Positions 1 through 6,587 of a DNA stretch of 21,590 nucleotides are shown here, piece by piece. Under the pieces are notes generated by a model. That model was not told where the DNA came from, searched no databases, and was given only the letters and a program-made list of their open reading frames with translations. Made by a program: the position numbers and the translations under genes. This DNA comes from CAZKXX01 sp964556705. Its GTDB lineage: Bacteria; Acidobacteriota; Terriglobia; UBA7540. Location: contig CAZKXX010000069.1 in assembly GCA_964556705.1 (NCBI GenBank), forward strand, positions 1 through 21,590. Reading direction: 5' to 3'. How positions within the stretch are numbered: position 1 is the stretch's first letter; each line of letters opens with the position of its first letter.

Positions 1-2
1 CC

Positions 3-518
3 TACGAGCTCTTCTGCCGGCTCGCCGACCGCAAGAAGAACATCTACGACGAAGACCTGCTGGCCATCGTCAACGAGGGGTTCCAGCATCTGCCCGAGAT
101 GTTCACGCTGAAGCTTTTCCAATCGGTCTCTTCGAGCGACGGGCGCTCGACGGCGACGGTGGAACTGGAGAAAGACGGCGAGGTCTTCCACGACTCCGCC
201 ACGGCCGACGGCCCCTGCGACGCCGCCTTCCGCGCGATCGACCGCATCTCGGGCGTGCCGGGGACGATCGTGGATTTCTCCGTCCACACGGTGGGTCCGG
301 GCACTGACGGCGTCGCCGAAGTTTCAATTCGCGCCCGCTTCGAGGGCCGCGAATTCACCGGAAAAGCCACCAGCCACAACGTGGTCGAAGCTGCCGCGCG
401 CGCCTACCTTCAGACGGCCAACAAAGCGGCCTACGAATTGAAGCGCGCCGCCGAATCGGCCGAGAAATCGGTGCACGCCAACGCGCTTGTGGACCGCCTC
501 TTCCCGGGCGGCTATTGA
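3..518 (+). CDS. leuA: 2-isopropylmalate synthase, C-terminal part (5' truncated by window edge)
   Basis: This is the last 171 residues of an alpha-isopropylmalate synthase, which condenses acetyl-CoA with 2-oxoisovalerate in the first committed step of leucine synthesis. The frame is open from base 3. It begins with the linker typical of the end of the catalytic region (FCRLADRKKNIYDEDLLAIV) and continues into the regulatory LeuA dimer domain, recognisable from ADGPCDAAFRAID and the VVEAAARAYLQTANK helix near the end. The catalytic TIM barrel lies outside the window. Citramalate synthase (CimA) shares this C-terminal domain and cannot be excluded from this piece. The leuB gene 270 bases downstream on the same strand favours LeuA. 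A strong intrinsic terminator follows, so leuB is probably a separate transcription unit. Confidence 0.85.
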   Translation, partial: YELFCRLADRKKNIYDEDLLAIVNEGFQHLPEMFTLKLFQSVSSSDGRSTATVELEKDGEVFHDSATADGPCDAAFRAIDRISGVPGTIVDFSVHTVGPGTDGVAEVSIRARFEGREFTGKATSHNVVEAAARAYLQTANKAAYELKRAAESAEKSVHANALVDRLFPGGY

Positions 519-555
519 CGGCGAGTCGCGTGCGGCGAAACCCTCTAGACAGAAG

Positions 556-583
556 ATACGCCCTTGGGGGCGTATTTTCTTTT
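556..583 (+). terminator. Rho-independent terminator after leuA
   Basis: A perfect 8-bp stem (ATACGCCC at 556-563 and GGGCGTAT at 568-575) encloses a TTGG loop and is followed at once by TTTCTTTT. It lies 38 bases after the leuA stop codon and is the clearest intrinsic terminator in the window. Confidence 0.85.
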
Positions 584-744
584 AAGTTCATGAAAACAAT
601 TAGGTTAGATATGTTTCCGGTCACGACCACGGCATGACGCATGACAAATCCCGCAGGGCTCTTTCAAAGCAATTAGTTTCAATAACTTACGGCGAAGCCC
701 TTTCGATTTTTCAGCGCCTCGTAACTTCTAACTTCAAGAGACGC

Positions 745-774
745 TTGCATTTCCCCGCTCAAATTGGCTAATCT
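745..774 (+). promoter_or_regulatory. Probable leuB promoter
   Basis: TTGCAT (745-750) and TAATCT (769-774) are separated by 18 bases. This would place the transcription start near 781, only about 10 bases before the ATG at 791. It argues that the TTG at 764 is not the start codon and that the leader is very short. The 584-744 interval upstream is AT-richer than the surroundings and contains no gene I can support. Confidence 0.45.
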
Positions 775-790
775 AAAGCCAGTGAACGCT

Positions 791-1897
791 ATGCAGCCGG
801 TGTATAAAGTCGCTGTCCTGCCCGGCGACGGAATTGGACCGGAAGTCACCCAGGAAGCTGTCAAAGTACTCAAAGCCACCGAAGAAGTTCTTGGTCCGAG
901 ATTTCGTTTCCAGACGGGTTTGATCGGCGGCGCGGCCGTGGACGCCGCGGCGACGCCGCTCCCTGCCGAAACCATCGCCGTCTGCAACAACGCTCAGGCG
1001 ATTCTGATGGGTTCGGTGGGCGGGCCGCAGTGGGACAACCGCCGCTCCGAGCAGCGTCCCGAACTGGGGCTTCTGCAACTCCGCCAGCGCATGGGGCTCT
1101 ACGTCAACCTCCGCCCCGCCAAAGTCCTCGACTCGCTCGTCAAACTTTCGGCGCTCAAGCCGGACGCGGTGCGCGGCACCGACCTCGTCATCGTGCGCGA
1201 ACTGCTGGGGGGAATTTATTTCGGCAATCCGCGCGGCATTTTCTCGAAGAACGGCGAGCGGATGGGCGTGAACACGGAAGTTTATCGCGAGCACGAAGTG
1301 GAGCGCGTGGCGCACCGGGCGTTTCAACTGGCGCGCACGCGCCGCCACAAGGTGACGTCGGTGGACAAGGCGAACGTGCTGGAGAGCTCGCGCCTCTGGC
1401 GGGACGTGGTGGAGCGCGTGGGGCGCAGCTACCCCGACGTCGAGCTGAATCACCTTTACGTGGATTCCTGCGCGATGCAGCTGATCAGCCGGCCGACGGG
1501 CTTCGACGTCATCCTCACCAACAACATGTTCGGAGACATCCTGAGCGACGAAGCCGCCATGCTGACCGGCTCGATCGGCCTGCTGCCTTCGGCGAGCCTG
1601 GGCGAGCGCACGGCGCTCTACGAACCCATCCACGGCTCGGCGCCGGACATCGCCGGGCGCAACCGCGCCAACCCCGTCGCCGCCATCGCCTCCGCGGCCA
1701 TGATGCTGCGCTATTCTTTCCGCATGGAAAACGTGGCCGACGCCATTGAGGCCGCCATCGAAAAGGTGTTGAAGCGCGGCGTGCGCACCGCCGACATGCC
1801 CGGCAAGGGCCGCTCGGCCACCACCTCGCGCCTGGGCGACCTGATCGCCGCCGAAACCAGGAAGCTCCTCAAGTCCTCGAAATTCCGCGCCGCCTAG
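791..1897 (+). CDS. leuB: 3-isopropylmalate dehydrogenase
   Basis: LeuB oxidises and decarboxylates 3-isopropylmalate to 2-oxoisocaproate with NAD+, in the leucine pathway in the cytoplasm. The 368-residue product has the family length. It shows, in order, the N-terminal GDGIGPEV motif, RELLGGIYFG, the DKANVL substrate-site motif, the metal-binding stretch NMFGDILSDEAAMLTGS, and the cofactor-binding GSAPDIAGRNRANPVAAI. The reading frame is open further upstream, to a TTG at 764 and a GTG at 782. I chose the ATG at 791 because the usual LeuB N-terminus begins here and because a promoter-like sequence overlaps the TTG. No strong Shine-Dalgarno sequence is visible. The product would act directly after LeuA and isomerase LeuCD; no leuCD genes are in the window. 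Confidence 0.95.
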   Translation: MQPVYKVAVLPGDGIGPEVTQEAVKVLKATEEVLGPRFRFQTGLIGGAAVDAAATPLPAETIAVCNNAQAILMGSVGGPQWDNRRSEQRPELGLLQLRQRMGLYVNLRPAKVLDSLVKLSALKPDAVRGTDLVIVRELLGGIYFGNPRGIFSKNGERMGVNTEVYREHEVERVAHRAFQLARTRRHKVTSVDKANVLESSRLWRDVVERVGRSYPDVELNHLYVDSCAMQLISRPTGFDVILTNNMFGDILSDEAAMLTGSIGLLPSASLGERTALYEPIHGSAPDIAGRNRANPVAAIASAAMMLRYSFRMENVADAIEAAIEKVLKRGVRTADMPGKGRSATTSRLGDLIAAETRKLLKSSKFRAA

Positions 1898-1905
1898 CGG
1901 ATCGG

Positions 1906-1943
1906 CGGGAATCCCCGACGGCTGTCCTCCCGGGGGTTTCCCG
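1906..1943 (+). terminator. Imperfect hairpin after leuB, possible terminator
   Basis: CGGGAATCCCCG (1906-1917) can pair with CGGGGGTTTCCCG (1931-1943), with one mismatch and a bulge. It starts 8 bases after the leuB stop codon. There is no T-tract after it, so it may be a Rho-linked or processing stem rather than a classical terminator. Confidence 0.35.
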
Positions 1944-1967
1944 TCCCGACCGGCCCAGAGATACCTC

Positions 1968-2005
1968 TTGACAAGTACTCCGCTCCTTAGCTAAATAACC
2001 GGTTA
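1968..2005 (+). promoter_or_regulatory. Promoter of the 2052 gene, with overlapping palindrome
   Basis: A consensus -35 TTGACA (1968-1973) is followed after 18 bases by TAAATA (1992-1997). The perfect 10-bp palindrome TAACCGGTTA (1996-2005) overlaps the end of the -10 and the expected start site, where a repressor could bind. The operator role is inference. Confidence 0.6.
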
Positions 2006-2051
2006 CTACTGGGTGTGGTATTCCACTCGACGTATTACCGGAGGAGGGCGA

Positions 2052-2618
2052 ATGCGGTTCCCGGCCTTGCTCCTGCCGTTGCTGGTCTGCTGCGCAGGCA
2101 CGCTTGAGTCCGCGCAGGTCTCGCGAAGCATCCCAAAGTCCACCGCGCCACCCTCGAAGCCCGCCGCGCCGGCCAATCTCGAAGGCAAGCTGACCGTTTA
2201 CATGCTCGCCGGCAGCGAACTGGACGACTTTCCGCTCGACGACGTCGAGGTCTATCTGTTCACGCTCGAGCAGAGCAAACCCCTTCAGGAACTCCAGCGG
2301 CGCTGCAAGCAGGCGATGCGCCGCTCCGGCATCGATCCCACGGCCGTTTACGAGGTCTGTCGCCAGAGCCAGGAGGCCGCCGCGGACCTCGTCCCCAAGC
2401 TGCCGCGCGTCGGCTTCACCCGCACCGACCGCCGCGGCGTCTATCGCTTCAGCCGGATTTCTCCCGGCCAGCGCTATCAGGTGGTGGGATTGAAGTACGA
2501 AGCGGGCGAGCCGGTGCTGATGGTGGGCGTCACGCCGCGCCTGAAACCCGAGGAGAGCTGCGAGTTGAACATTTCCGAAAACGATCCCTGGGTGGACGCG
2601 CTTCCCGAGATTCGCTGA
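2052..2618 (+). CDS. Exported hypothetical protein with carboxypeptidase-regulatory-like C-terminus
   Basis: This is a 188-residue protein with a clear export signal: a positively charged start, a leucine-rich core to about residue 17 and a likely cleavage site near residue 21. The middle is charged and helical, with several Cys residues. The C-terminal 60-70 residues contain GVYRFSRISPGQRYQVVGLKY, shortened here to its features: the G-x-Y-x-F turn and alternating hydrophobics of the small beta-sandwich fold seen in carboxypeptidase-regulatory-like domains. I recognise no enzyme motif. The ATG at 2052 is chosen over the upstream GTG at 2013 because the strong Shine-Dalgarno GGAGGAGGG (2040-2048) sits three bases before it and the signal peptide starts there. 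It is probably transcribed alone from the promoter at 1968. Its role is unknown. Confidence 0.75.
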   Translation: MRFPALLLPLLVCCAGTLESAQVSRSIPKSTAPPSKPAAPANLEGKLTVYMLAGSELDDFPLDDVEVYLFTLEQSKPLQELQRRCKQAMRRSGIDPTAVYEVCRQSQEAAADLVPKLPRVGFTRTDRRGVYRFSRISPGQRYQVVGLKYEAGEPVLMVGVTPRLKPEESCELNISENDPWVDALPEIR

Positions 2619-2759
2619 CGGCGCACTCCCGCGAACCCGCGGCACTTCCCCGCCCCGCGACTTTCTGTTGTCGCCAACCCGCAAGGCTTGATATTCTCAA
2701 ACATCCGAGCCGCAGGACCGGCTCGAAGGCATCTTTTCAGCAGAAAGGGAGTCTTCGGG

Positions 2760-3392
2760 ATGAGAGAGTATCGCGCACTGGCCACGCTGACTGTGCTGGC
2801 GCTGTTTGGGGTGGGTTTCATCGCCTGCTCGCAAAACGTCGAAGAGACGCCCGCGACCGGAGAATCGCCGCCCGCGACGGAGGCGTCGGCCGCGGCGCGG
2901 CCCGCCGCCGCGGCGAGCCACGAAGCCGCCGGCGTTCGCTGGACCGCGCCCGCGAACTGGAAAATCCAGCCGGCGCGAGCCATGCGCGTGGCCACCTATT
3001 CGGTTCCCGCCGCCGAGGGCGACGCGGAGGACGGCGAATGCGCCGTCTTCTTTTTCGGCGCGGGCCAGGGCGGCGATGTGGAATCGAATATCCGTCGATG
3101 GATCGGTCAGTTCCAGCAGCCGGACGGCAAGCCTTCTGAGGAAGCCGCGGAGCGCGGCGAGAAAACCATTGCCGGCCTCAAGGTTACCACCCTCAAGCTC
3201 GACGGAACCTATCTCGCGTCCGCCGGGCCCATGGCGCCTGCGCAGGAAAAGAAGCCCGGCTACCGCCTGCTCGGCGCCATCGTGGAAGCGCCCGCAGGAG
3301 CGGTGTTTTTCAAATTCACCGGCCCGGCCAAAACCCTCGCCGCCGCCGAAGCCGATTTCAACGGCATGATCGGCTCGCTCCAGCAGAACTGA
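2760..3392 (+). CDS. Predicted lipoprotein of unknown function
   Basis: The 210-residue product starts with a lipoprotein signal: a charged N-terminus, a hydrophobic core, and the lipobox-like GFIAC with Cys23 as the probable lipidated residue. A low-complexity Ala/Pro/Glu linker (about residues 28-58) follows, as is common in surface lipoproteins. The globular part then carries VRWTAPANWKIQPA, a segment often found in small 'WxxPxxW'-type periplasmic proteins. No catalytic motif is visible. AAGGGAG lies about 9 bases before the ATG at 2760; upstream in-frame starts would precede the signal peptide and are less likely. It is likely anchored to the inner leaflet of the outer membrane or to the periplasmic face of the inner membrane. 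Two hairpins lie between its stop and the convergent gene at 3482. Confidence 0.75.
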   Translation: MREYRALATLTVLALFGVGFIACSQNVEETPATGESPPATEASAAARPAAAASHEAAGVRWTAPANWKIQPARAMRVATYSVPAAEGDAEDGECAVFFFGAGQGGDVESNIRRWIGQFQQPDGKPSEEAAERGEKTIAGLKVTTLKLDGTYLASAGPMAPAQEKKPGYRLLGAIVEAPAGAVFFKFTGPAKTLAAAEADFNGMIGSLQQN

Positions 3393-3433
3393 AAACCCCG
3401 GTCCGAAGCGGCCCGGAGCACGAGCATTCCTTC

Positions 3434-3482
3434 GGCAGGCTGAGGGCAAGCCTGCCCGCGCGCACGGTCAGGATGACCGTGC
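3434..3482. repeat. Two adjacent hairpins between convergent genes
   Basis: GGCAGGCT (3434-3441) pairs with AGCCTGCC (3449-3456) around a 7-base loop. Then GCACGGTCA (3462-3470) pairs perfectly with TGACCGTGC (3474-3482) around a 3-base loop. The second stem reaches the stop codon of the minus-strand gene. They may end transcription from both sides. The first shares the GCAGGC/GCCTGC core with the larger palindromes at 8912, 19312 and 20715. Confidence 0.55.
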
Positions 3483-3850
3483 TAGGCGAGTTCCAGCGGG
3501 CCCAGCAAGTCTTCGATGTTGGTTTCGTCCACGACCAGGCTCAGCCGCTCTTCCACGACGCGTTCGATTTCGTCGAAGGCGCGATAGAGGCGCATCTTGG
3601 CCGCGGCGTACTGCTCGTTCGCGTCGAGCCCGCGGCCGTGCGCGCTGCGCCAGGCTTCGATCGCGCGCTCGGCGACGAAGACGCGCAGCTCGAACGGCGG
3701 CTGCTGGTCCGCGGTCACCAGAAACGCAAAGTCGCTTCCCGCCCCCTGCCCTTCGGGCCGCACCACGCCGCGGCGGCCTTCGAACGAATACTGGTAGGTG
3801 ACGCCCGTCTCGGCCTGGTAGATTTTGTAGCGTCGTCCGGTCTTCGCCAT
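3482..3850 (-). CDS. Conserved-looking hypothetical protein, 122 aa
   Basis: I do not recognise this small soluble protein. It begins MAKTGRRYKIYQAETGVTY and looks like a beta-rich N-terminal half (about 1-60, with regularly spaced aromatics) followed by a long amphipathic helix region (about 60-122) rich in Glu, Arg and Ala. There is no signal peptide, membrane segment or Cys cluster. The ATG at 3850 is the only plausible start, with a weak purine stretch upstream. Codon use is GC-ending like its neighbours, which together with the balanced composition supports a real gene. It is convergent with the lipoprotein gene and separated from the next minus-strand gene by 355 bases of repeats, so it is probably monocistronic. 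Confidence 0.65.
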   Translation of the reverse strand: MAKTGRRYKIYQAETGVTYQYSFEGRRGVVRPEGQGAGSDFAFLVTADQQPPFELRVFVAERAIEAWRSAHGRGLDANEQYAAAKMRLYRAFDEIERVVEERLSLVVDETNIEDLLGPLELA

Positions 3851-4206
3851 GGCCGCGTCTCGCTGCGCGCTCGCCGCGCTGCCCTCATTCTAGCCGAGCC
3901 GGGGCGTTCGTGGTCAGGGGGTCGGGGGACAGCCGTCGGCGGTCTGTGGTCCGTGGAAGGCTGTTGGCGGTCTGTGGTCCGCTGTCCGCGCTCCGCCGTC
4001 CGTGGCAGTTGGAGCGGTCGGGGATGACCTTTCGCGGAAGCGTGCCGGTGTCTGCGACGCCGGCTCCGCACGTTCGAGAAATTCAAAATTCAAGATTCAA
4101 GATTCCAGCCCTCAGGTTCCAAAACTCAAGCCCCTGATCTCCGGAAAAATTCAAGATTCAAGACGAAGGCCCAACCGGCGTTGATGTGAAATTCGGGATT
4201 GAAGAT
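3851..4206. repeat. Repeat-rich intergenic stretch with direct repeats and TTCAAGA heptads
   Basis: No gene is supported here. A 16-base unit, GGCGGTCTGTGGTCCG, occurs twice as a direct repeat (3938-3953 and 3966-3981). Heptads related to TTCAAGA then follow: TTCAAAA, TTCAAGA, TTCAAGA and TTCCAGC head to tail at 4082-4109, two more at 4150-4163, and one at 4206-4212 that overlaps the stop codon of the next gene. The 22 bases at 4081-4102 recur inverted at 4860-4881, beyond the four-helix-bundle gene. Confidence 0.75.
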
Positions 4207-4698
4207 TCAAGACTGAGGGCCGCCGCCCCTGCCGCTCATCTCCCGCAGTCTGGCCAGAAACTCGTCCCGCTCTTTCTTTCTCTCGTCCGTTCGGCGGACT
4301 TTATCCGTCACGAACCGCTCGCCCTTCTTTTCCGGATTCTGAATGGAGCGAATCCACGCCCCCAGTTGTTTCGAAACGCCTTCCGCCCGCGCCTTCAGAG
4401 CGCGCACAGAAGCCTTCTGCGCGTCGAGCTCCTCCAACCTTTCCATCAGACAGAGAATCGACCGGACTTCGCCTGCCGATCCCCGCGTGATAAAGAGAAA
4501 CGTCAGCAATTCTTCGTTCGTCCCTCGTTCGAAGCCTTCTGCGATGTTGTTCGAAACGGAGAGCGCGGCGCGTTCGATCTGGTCTCGCAAACTTCGACGT
4601 CGGCCGAGCGCCACATGGCTGGTCAGCCGGTAAGCGCCCAAAGCAAGTTCGATGGCCGCGTTCCAGACGGGGAGTTCCTCGAAACGCTTGTAGATCAC
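4207..4698 (-). CDS. Four-helix-bundle protein of the 23S rRNA intervening-sequence (IVP/S23) family
   Basis: This family is named for small proteins encoded inside intervening sequences of 23S rRNA genes in some bacteria. Relatives occur alone or as Avd in diversity-generating retroelements, where they form basic pentameric bundles that bind nucleic acid. The function of stand-alone copies is unknown. The 163-residue product shows the family hallmarks: FEELPVWNAA near the N-terminus, LRDQIERAALSVSNNIAEG (residues 37-55) and the RGSAGEVRS helix (about 72-80). About 40 strongly charged residues follow residue 120, making it longer than typical members of about 110-130. The start is a GTG at 4698 with Shine-Dalgarno GGAGG at 4703-4707. 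There is no rRNA or reverse transcriptase nearby. The gene is enclosed by inverted heptad repeats. Confidence 0.85.
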   Translation of the reverse strand: MIYKRFEELPVWNAAIELALGAYRLTSHVALGRRRSLRDQIERAALSVSNNIAEGFERGTNEELLTFLFITRGSAGEVRSILCLMERLEELDAQKASVRALKARAEGVSKQLGAWIRSIQNPEKKGERFVTDKVRRTDERKKERDEFLARLREMSGRGGGPQS

Positions 4699-4966
4699 GC
4701 AACCTCCAGTCCAGACGGAAATCGCTGTGAATCGGGATTCTGGACTTGAGGGAACGTTTGTTCAAGTGCTTTCACGCAGGCGGTTTCCTGGCGGCTTTCC
4801 TGGGAAGTCTCAAGGCATCCGCCCTCCGGTTCGATATCCGAGTTGCGAACCGGGGATCTTCTTGAATCTTGAATTTTGAATCTGGAATCGCCGGGCGGGC
4901 GCGGCGCGGACCCGGCGCCTCTCGCGCGTGTCCTTTCAGGGGAAGGGGTTCCCGCCGCGAGACGGC
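4699..4966. other. Intergenic region upstream of the four-helix-bundle gene
   Basis: No gene is supported. The region carries the minus-strand Shine-Dalgarno of the 4698 start, and an AATCGGGATT motif (4733-4742) that resembles CGGGATTGAAG near 4197 on the other side of the gene. No clear promoter was found. Confidence 0.4.
4860..4887. repeat. Inverted heptad repeat, right flank of the four-helix-bundle gene
   Basis: Four head-to-tail heptads (TCTTGAA, TCTTGAA, TTTTGAA, TCTGGAA) run from 4860 to 4887. The first 22 bases are the exact reverse complement of 4081-4102, giving perfect inverted repeats about 760 bases apart around one gene. Confidence 0.85.
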
Positions 4967-5647
4967 TCAGCGCGCGGCGGCCAACGGCGCGCGGTGGAAG
5001 GTGGCCTGGCCGCGGCCGAGTTCGATGTGCGTGACGCCTTCGGGCAGCGGAAAGGGCTGGCTGAGGTCCACGCCGTAACGCCGCTCGACGTAGGACTCGA
5101 GCAGAAACTGCACGAACGCCGGCGGAATGCGCGTCGCGCCGACGGTCAGACTTTCGACGCGCAGCGTGCCGCGGCCGCCGGAAGTTTCCAGCCGCCCCGC
5201 GGCGATCACCGGCTGGCGCCCGCGAAACACCAACGAAAAGGCGCGCGCGCCGAGGCTCGGGTCGGCGGAGTCCTCGGCGCCCAGCCGGTCGAAATCCACC
5301 GTGGCCACCGCGGAGACGATGTCGGGCGCGATGTGCAGCGTCGGATCGTGGACGCCCGCCGGCAGAAATTCTCCGCCGCGGAATTTCAGGTAGGAGTTCG
5401 CCTCGTTCTCGGTGATGACGATGGGCGAGGTGCGCGGATTCGCCGGCGTGGTCAGCTCGTTCAGCTTCATCGCCAGCGATTCGGCCGCGGCTTCCGAAAG
5501 TCGCGCCGAGCCGGCCGCCATTCCCACGGCGACGACCAGCACGAGCGTCGCGACGAGTACCCGCGCCGCGCGTCTCCCGCGCGCTGAACCGCGCGCGCGA
5601 CCCCCGGTTCGGTCTTGTGACAATCTCTTCATCGTCAATGTCGCCAC
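4967..5647 (-). CDS. Membrane-anchored hypothetical protein
   Basis: The 226-residue product has an Arg-rich cytoplasmic N-terminus (about 1-29), one hydrophobic segment (about 30-46, VLVATLVLVVAVGMAAG) acting as anchor or uncleaved signal, and a periplasmic domain of about 180 residues. That domain alternates beta-strand patterns with the phrases ITENEANSYL, LVFRGRQPVIAAGRLE and RVESLTVGATRIPPAFVQFLLESY. The arrangement resembles lipid-transfer or LmeA-like tubular beta domains, but I am not confident of a family. The ATG at 5647 and an in-frame ATG at 5632 are both possible; neither has a strong ribosome site. The gene is 178 bases downstream of lepB on the same strand, separated by a tandem hairpin, so co-transcription is uncertain. 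No enzyme motif is visible. Confidence 0.7.
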   Translation of the reverse strand: MATLTMKRLSQDRTGGRARGSARGRRAARVLVATLVLVVAVGMAAGSARLSEAAAESLAMKLNELTTPANPRTSPIVITENEANSYLKFRGGEFLPAGVHDPTLHIAPDIVSAVATVDFDRLGAEDSADPSLGARAFSLVFRGRQPVIAAGRLETSGGRGTLRVESLTVGATRIPPAFVQFLLESYVERRYGVDLSQPFPLPEGVTHIELGRGQATFHRAPLAAAR

Positions 5648-5717
5648 TCTTTCAACTTACCGCCCCGCTTCCACCACCGCCGCAAGGCTCGAACTGTCGA
5701 AAAGCAAACCCGGCTGT

Positions 5718-5762
5718 AGCGGCGATCTATGATCGCCGGCTGGCGATGGGGACATCGCCGCT
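5718..5762. repeat. Tandem hairpin able to refold into one long stem
   Basis: Two neighbouring hairpins are seen: CGGCGATC/GATCGCCG around TAT (5720-5738), and GGCGATG/CATCGCC around GGGA (5742-5759). The outer arms AGCGGCGAT (5718-5726) and ATCGCCGCT (5754-5762) are also complementary, so the element can form either two small stems or one large one. It lies 3' of lepB. Confidence 0.7.
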
Positions 5763-5825
5763 CCTGAGGGGTTCGATGCAAATTCTGGCGGCGGGGCCGC
5801 ACGCGCGCGCCATCCTGTGCCGCGC

Positions 5826-6587
5826 TCAGCGCACCACGGAAAACGTCCGGCTCCAGCGCGTTTTGACGGGAAACTGCACCACGAGCATCGCCGTGCGTTT
5901 CAAGCGGCCGAGGAAGGAAGTGGGAAAATAATCTTCGCGGTTGGCCTCCAACGACCAGTAGATGACGAGCGGCCGTCCGGTGATGAGTTCGCGCGGCACG
6001 AATCCCCAGAAGCGGCTGTCCCAGCTCGCCTCGCGGTTATCGCCCATCACGAAGTAGCGGCCCGGCGGCACGACGAGTTCGCCGTTTTCAACAAGCTGAG
6101 CGAGTTCTTCGCGCCAGCGCAGCGGGTAGCCGCGCATGGAATTTTCCGGCGGCGGCGGGAAATCGTCACCCAGCGTGCGGATTTCCGGCTCGATGTGCCG
6201 CACGTAAGGTTCGTCGAGTTTGACGCCGTTGATGAAGACCTCGCGATGGAAGATGCGGACGCGGTCGCCCGGCAGGCCGATCACGCGCTTGACGAAATGC
6301 TCGCCGCGCTGCTCGGGGTCGTCGCTGGGCGGAAATTTGAACACCACGATGTCTCCCCGCCGGACCTCGCGATACGGCAGCGCCGGCGCCGCGACGCTTT
6401 TCGGGACCGCGAAGACGAATTTGTTCACCAGCAGGTGGTCGCCGATCAGCAGCGTGTTCTCCATCGAGCCGGTGGGAATTTTGAACGCCTGCACGACAAA
6501 GGTGGTGCCGAAGACGGCCAAAATCACCGTCACCACCAGCGATTCGAGCGTGTCGCGTCCCGCCGATTTCTTGTAAGGTTCAGCCAT
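5826..6587 (-). CDS. lepB: Signal peptidase I
   Basis: LepB removes signal peptides from proteins leaving the Sec or Tat machinery; it sits in the inner membrane with its active site facing the periplasm. The 253-residue protein has one N-terminal membrane segment (about 15-34). The nucleophile follows in IPTGSMENTLLIGD (Ser41), and the general-base Lys is in HFVKRVIGLPGD (Lys100). The C-terminal signature GDNREASWDSRFWG (182-195) is intact. Between the two catalytic regions is a moderately long insert with a PPPP stretch (144-147). Its ATG at 6587 overlaps the rnc stop by 8 bases, so it should be translated by coupling from the rnc message. Many exported proteins in this window would be its substrates. 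Confidence 0.95.
   Translation of the reverse strand: MAEPYKKSAGRDTLESLVVTVILAVFGTTFVVQAFKIPTGSMENTLLIGDHLLVNKFVFAVPKSVAAPALPYREVRRGDIVVFKFPPSDDPEQRGEHFVKRVIGLPGDRVRIFHREVFINGVKLDEPYVRHIEPEIRTLGDDFPPPPENSMRGYPLRWREELAQLVENGELVVPPGRYFVMGDNREASWDSRFWGFVPRELITGRPLVIYWSLEANREDYFPTSFLGRLKRTAMLVVQFPVKTRWSRTFSVVR

Noticed and set aside
764..790. TTG at 764 as the leuB start
   Set aside because: It overlaps a promoter-like -10 sequence and adds nine residues not typical of LeuB; ATG at 791 fits better.
773..1633. A minus-strand open frame opposite leuB
   Set aside because: leuB is certain, and the antisense frame is His/Arg/Val-rich shadow sequence.
4082..4212. The heptad clusters as a CRISPR array
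   Set aside because: Units are 7 bases and contiguous or irregularly spaced, with no 25-40 base repeats, no uniform spacers and no cas genes.
4081..4887. A diversity-generating retroelement, because Avd is in the same fold family
   Set aside because: There is no reverse transcriptase, no template/variable repeat pair and no adenine-mutated target gene in the window.
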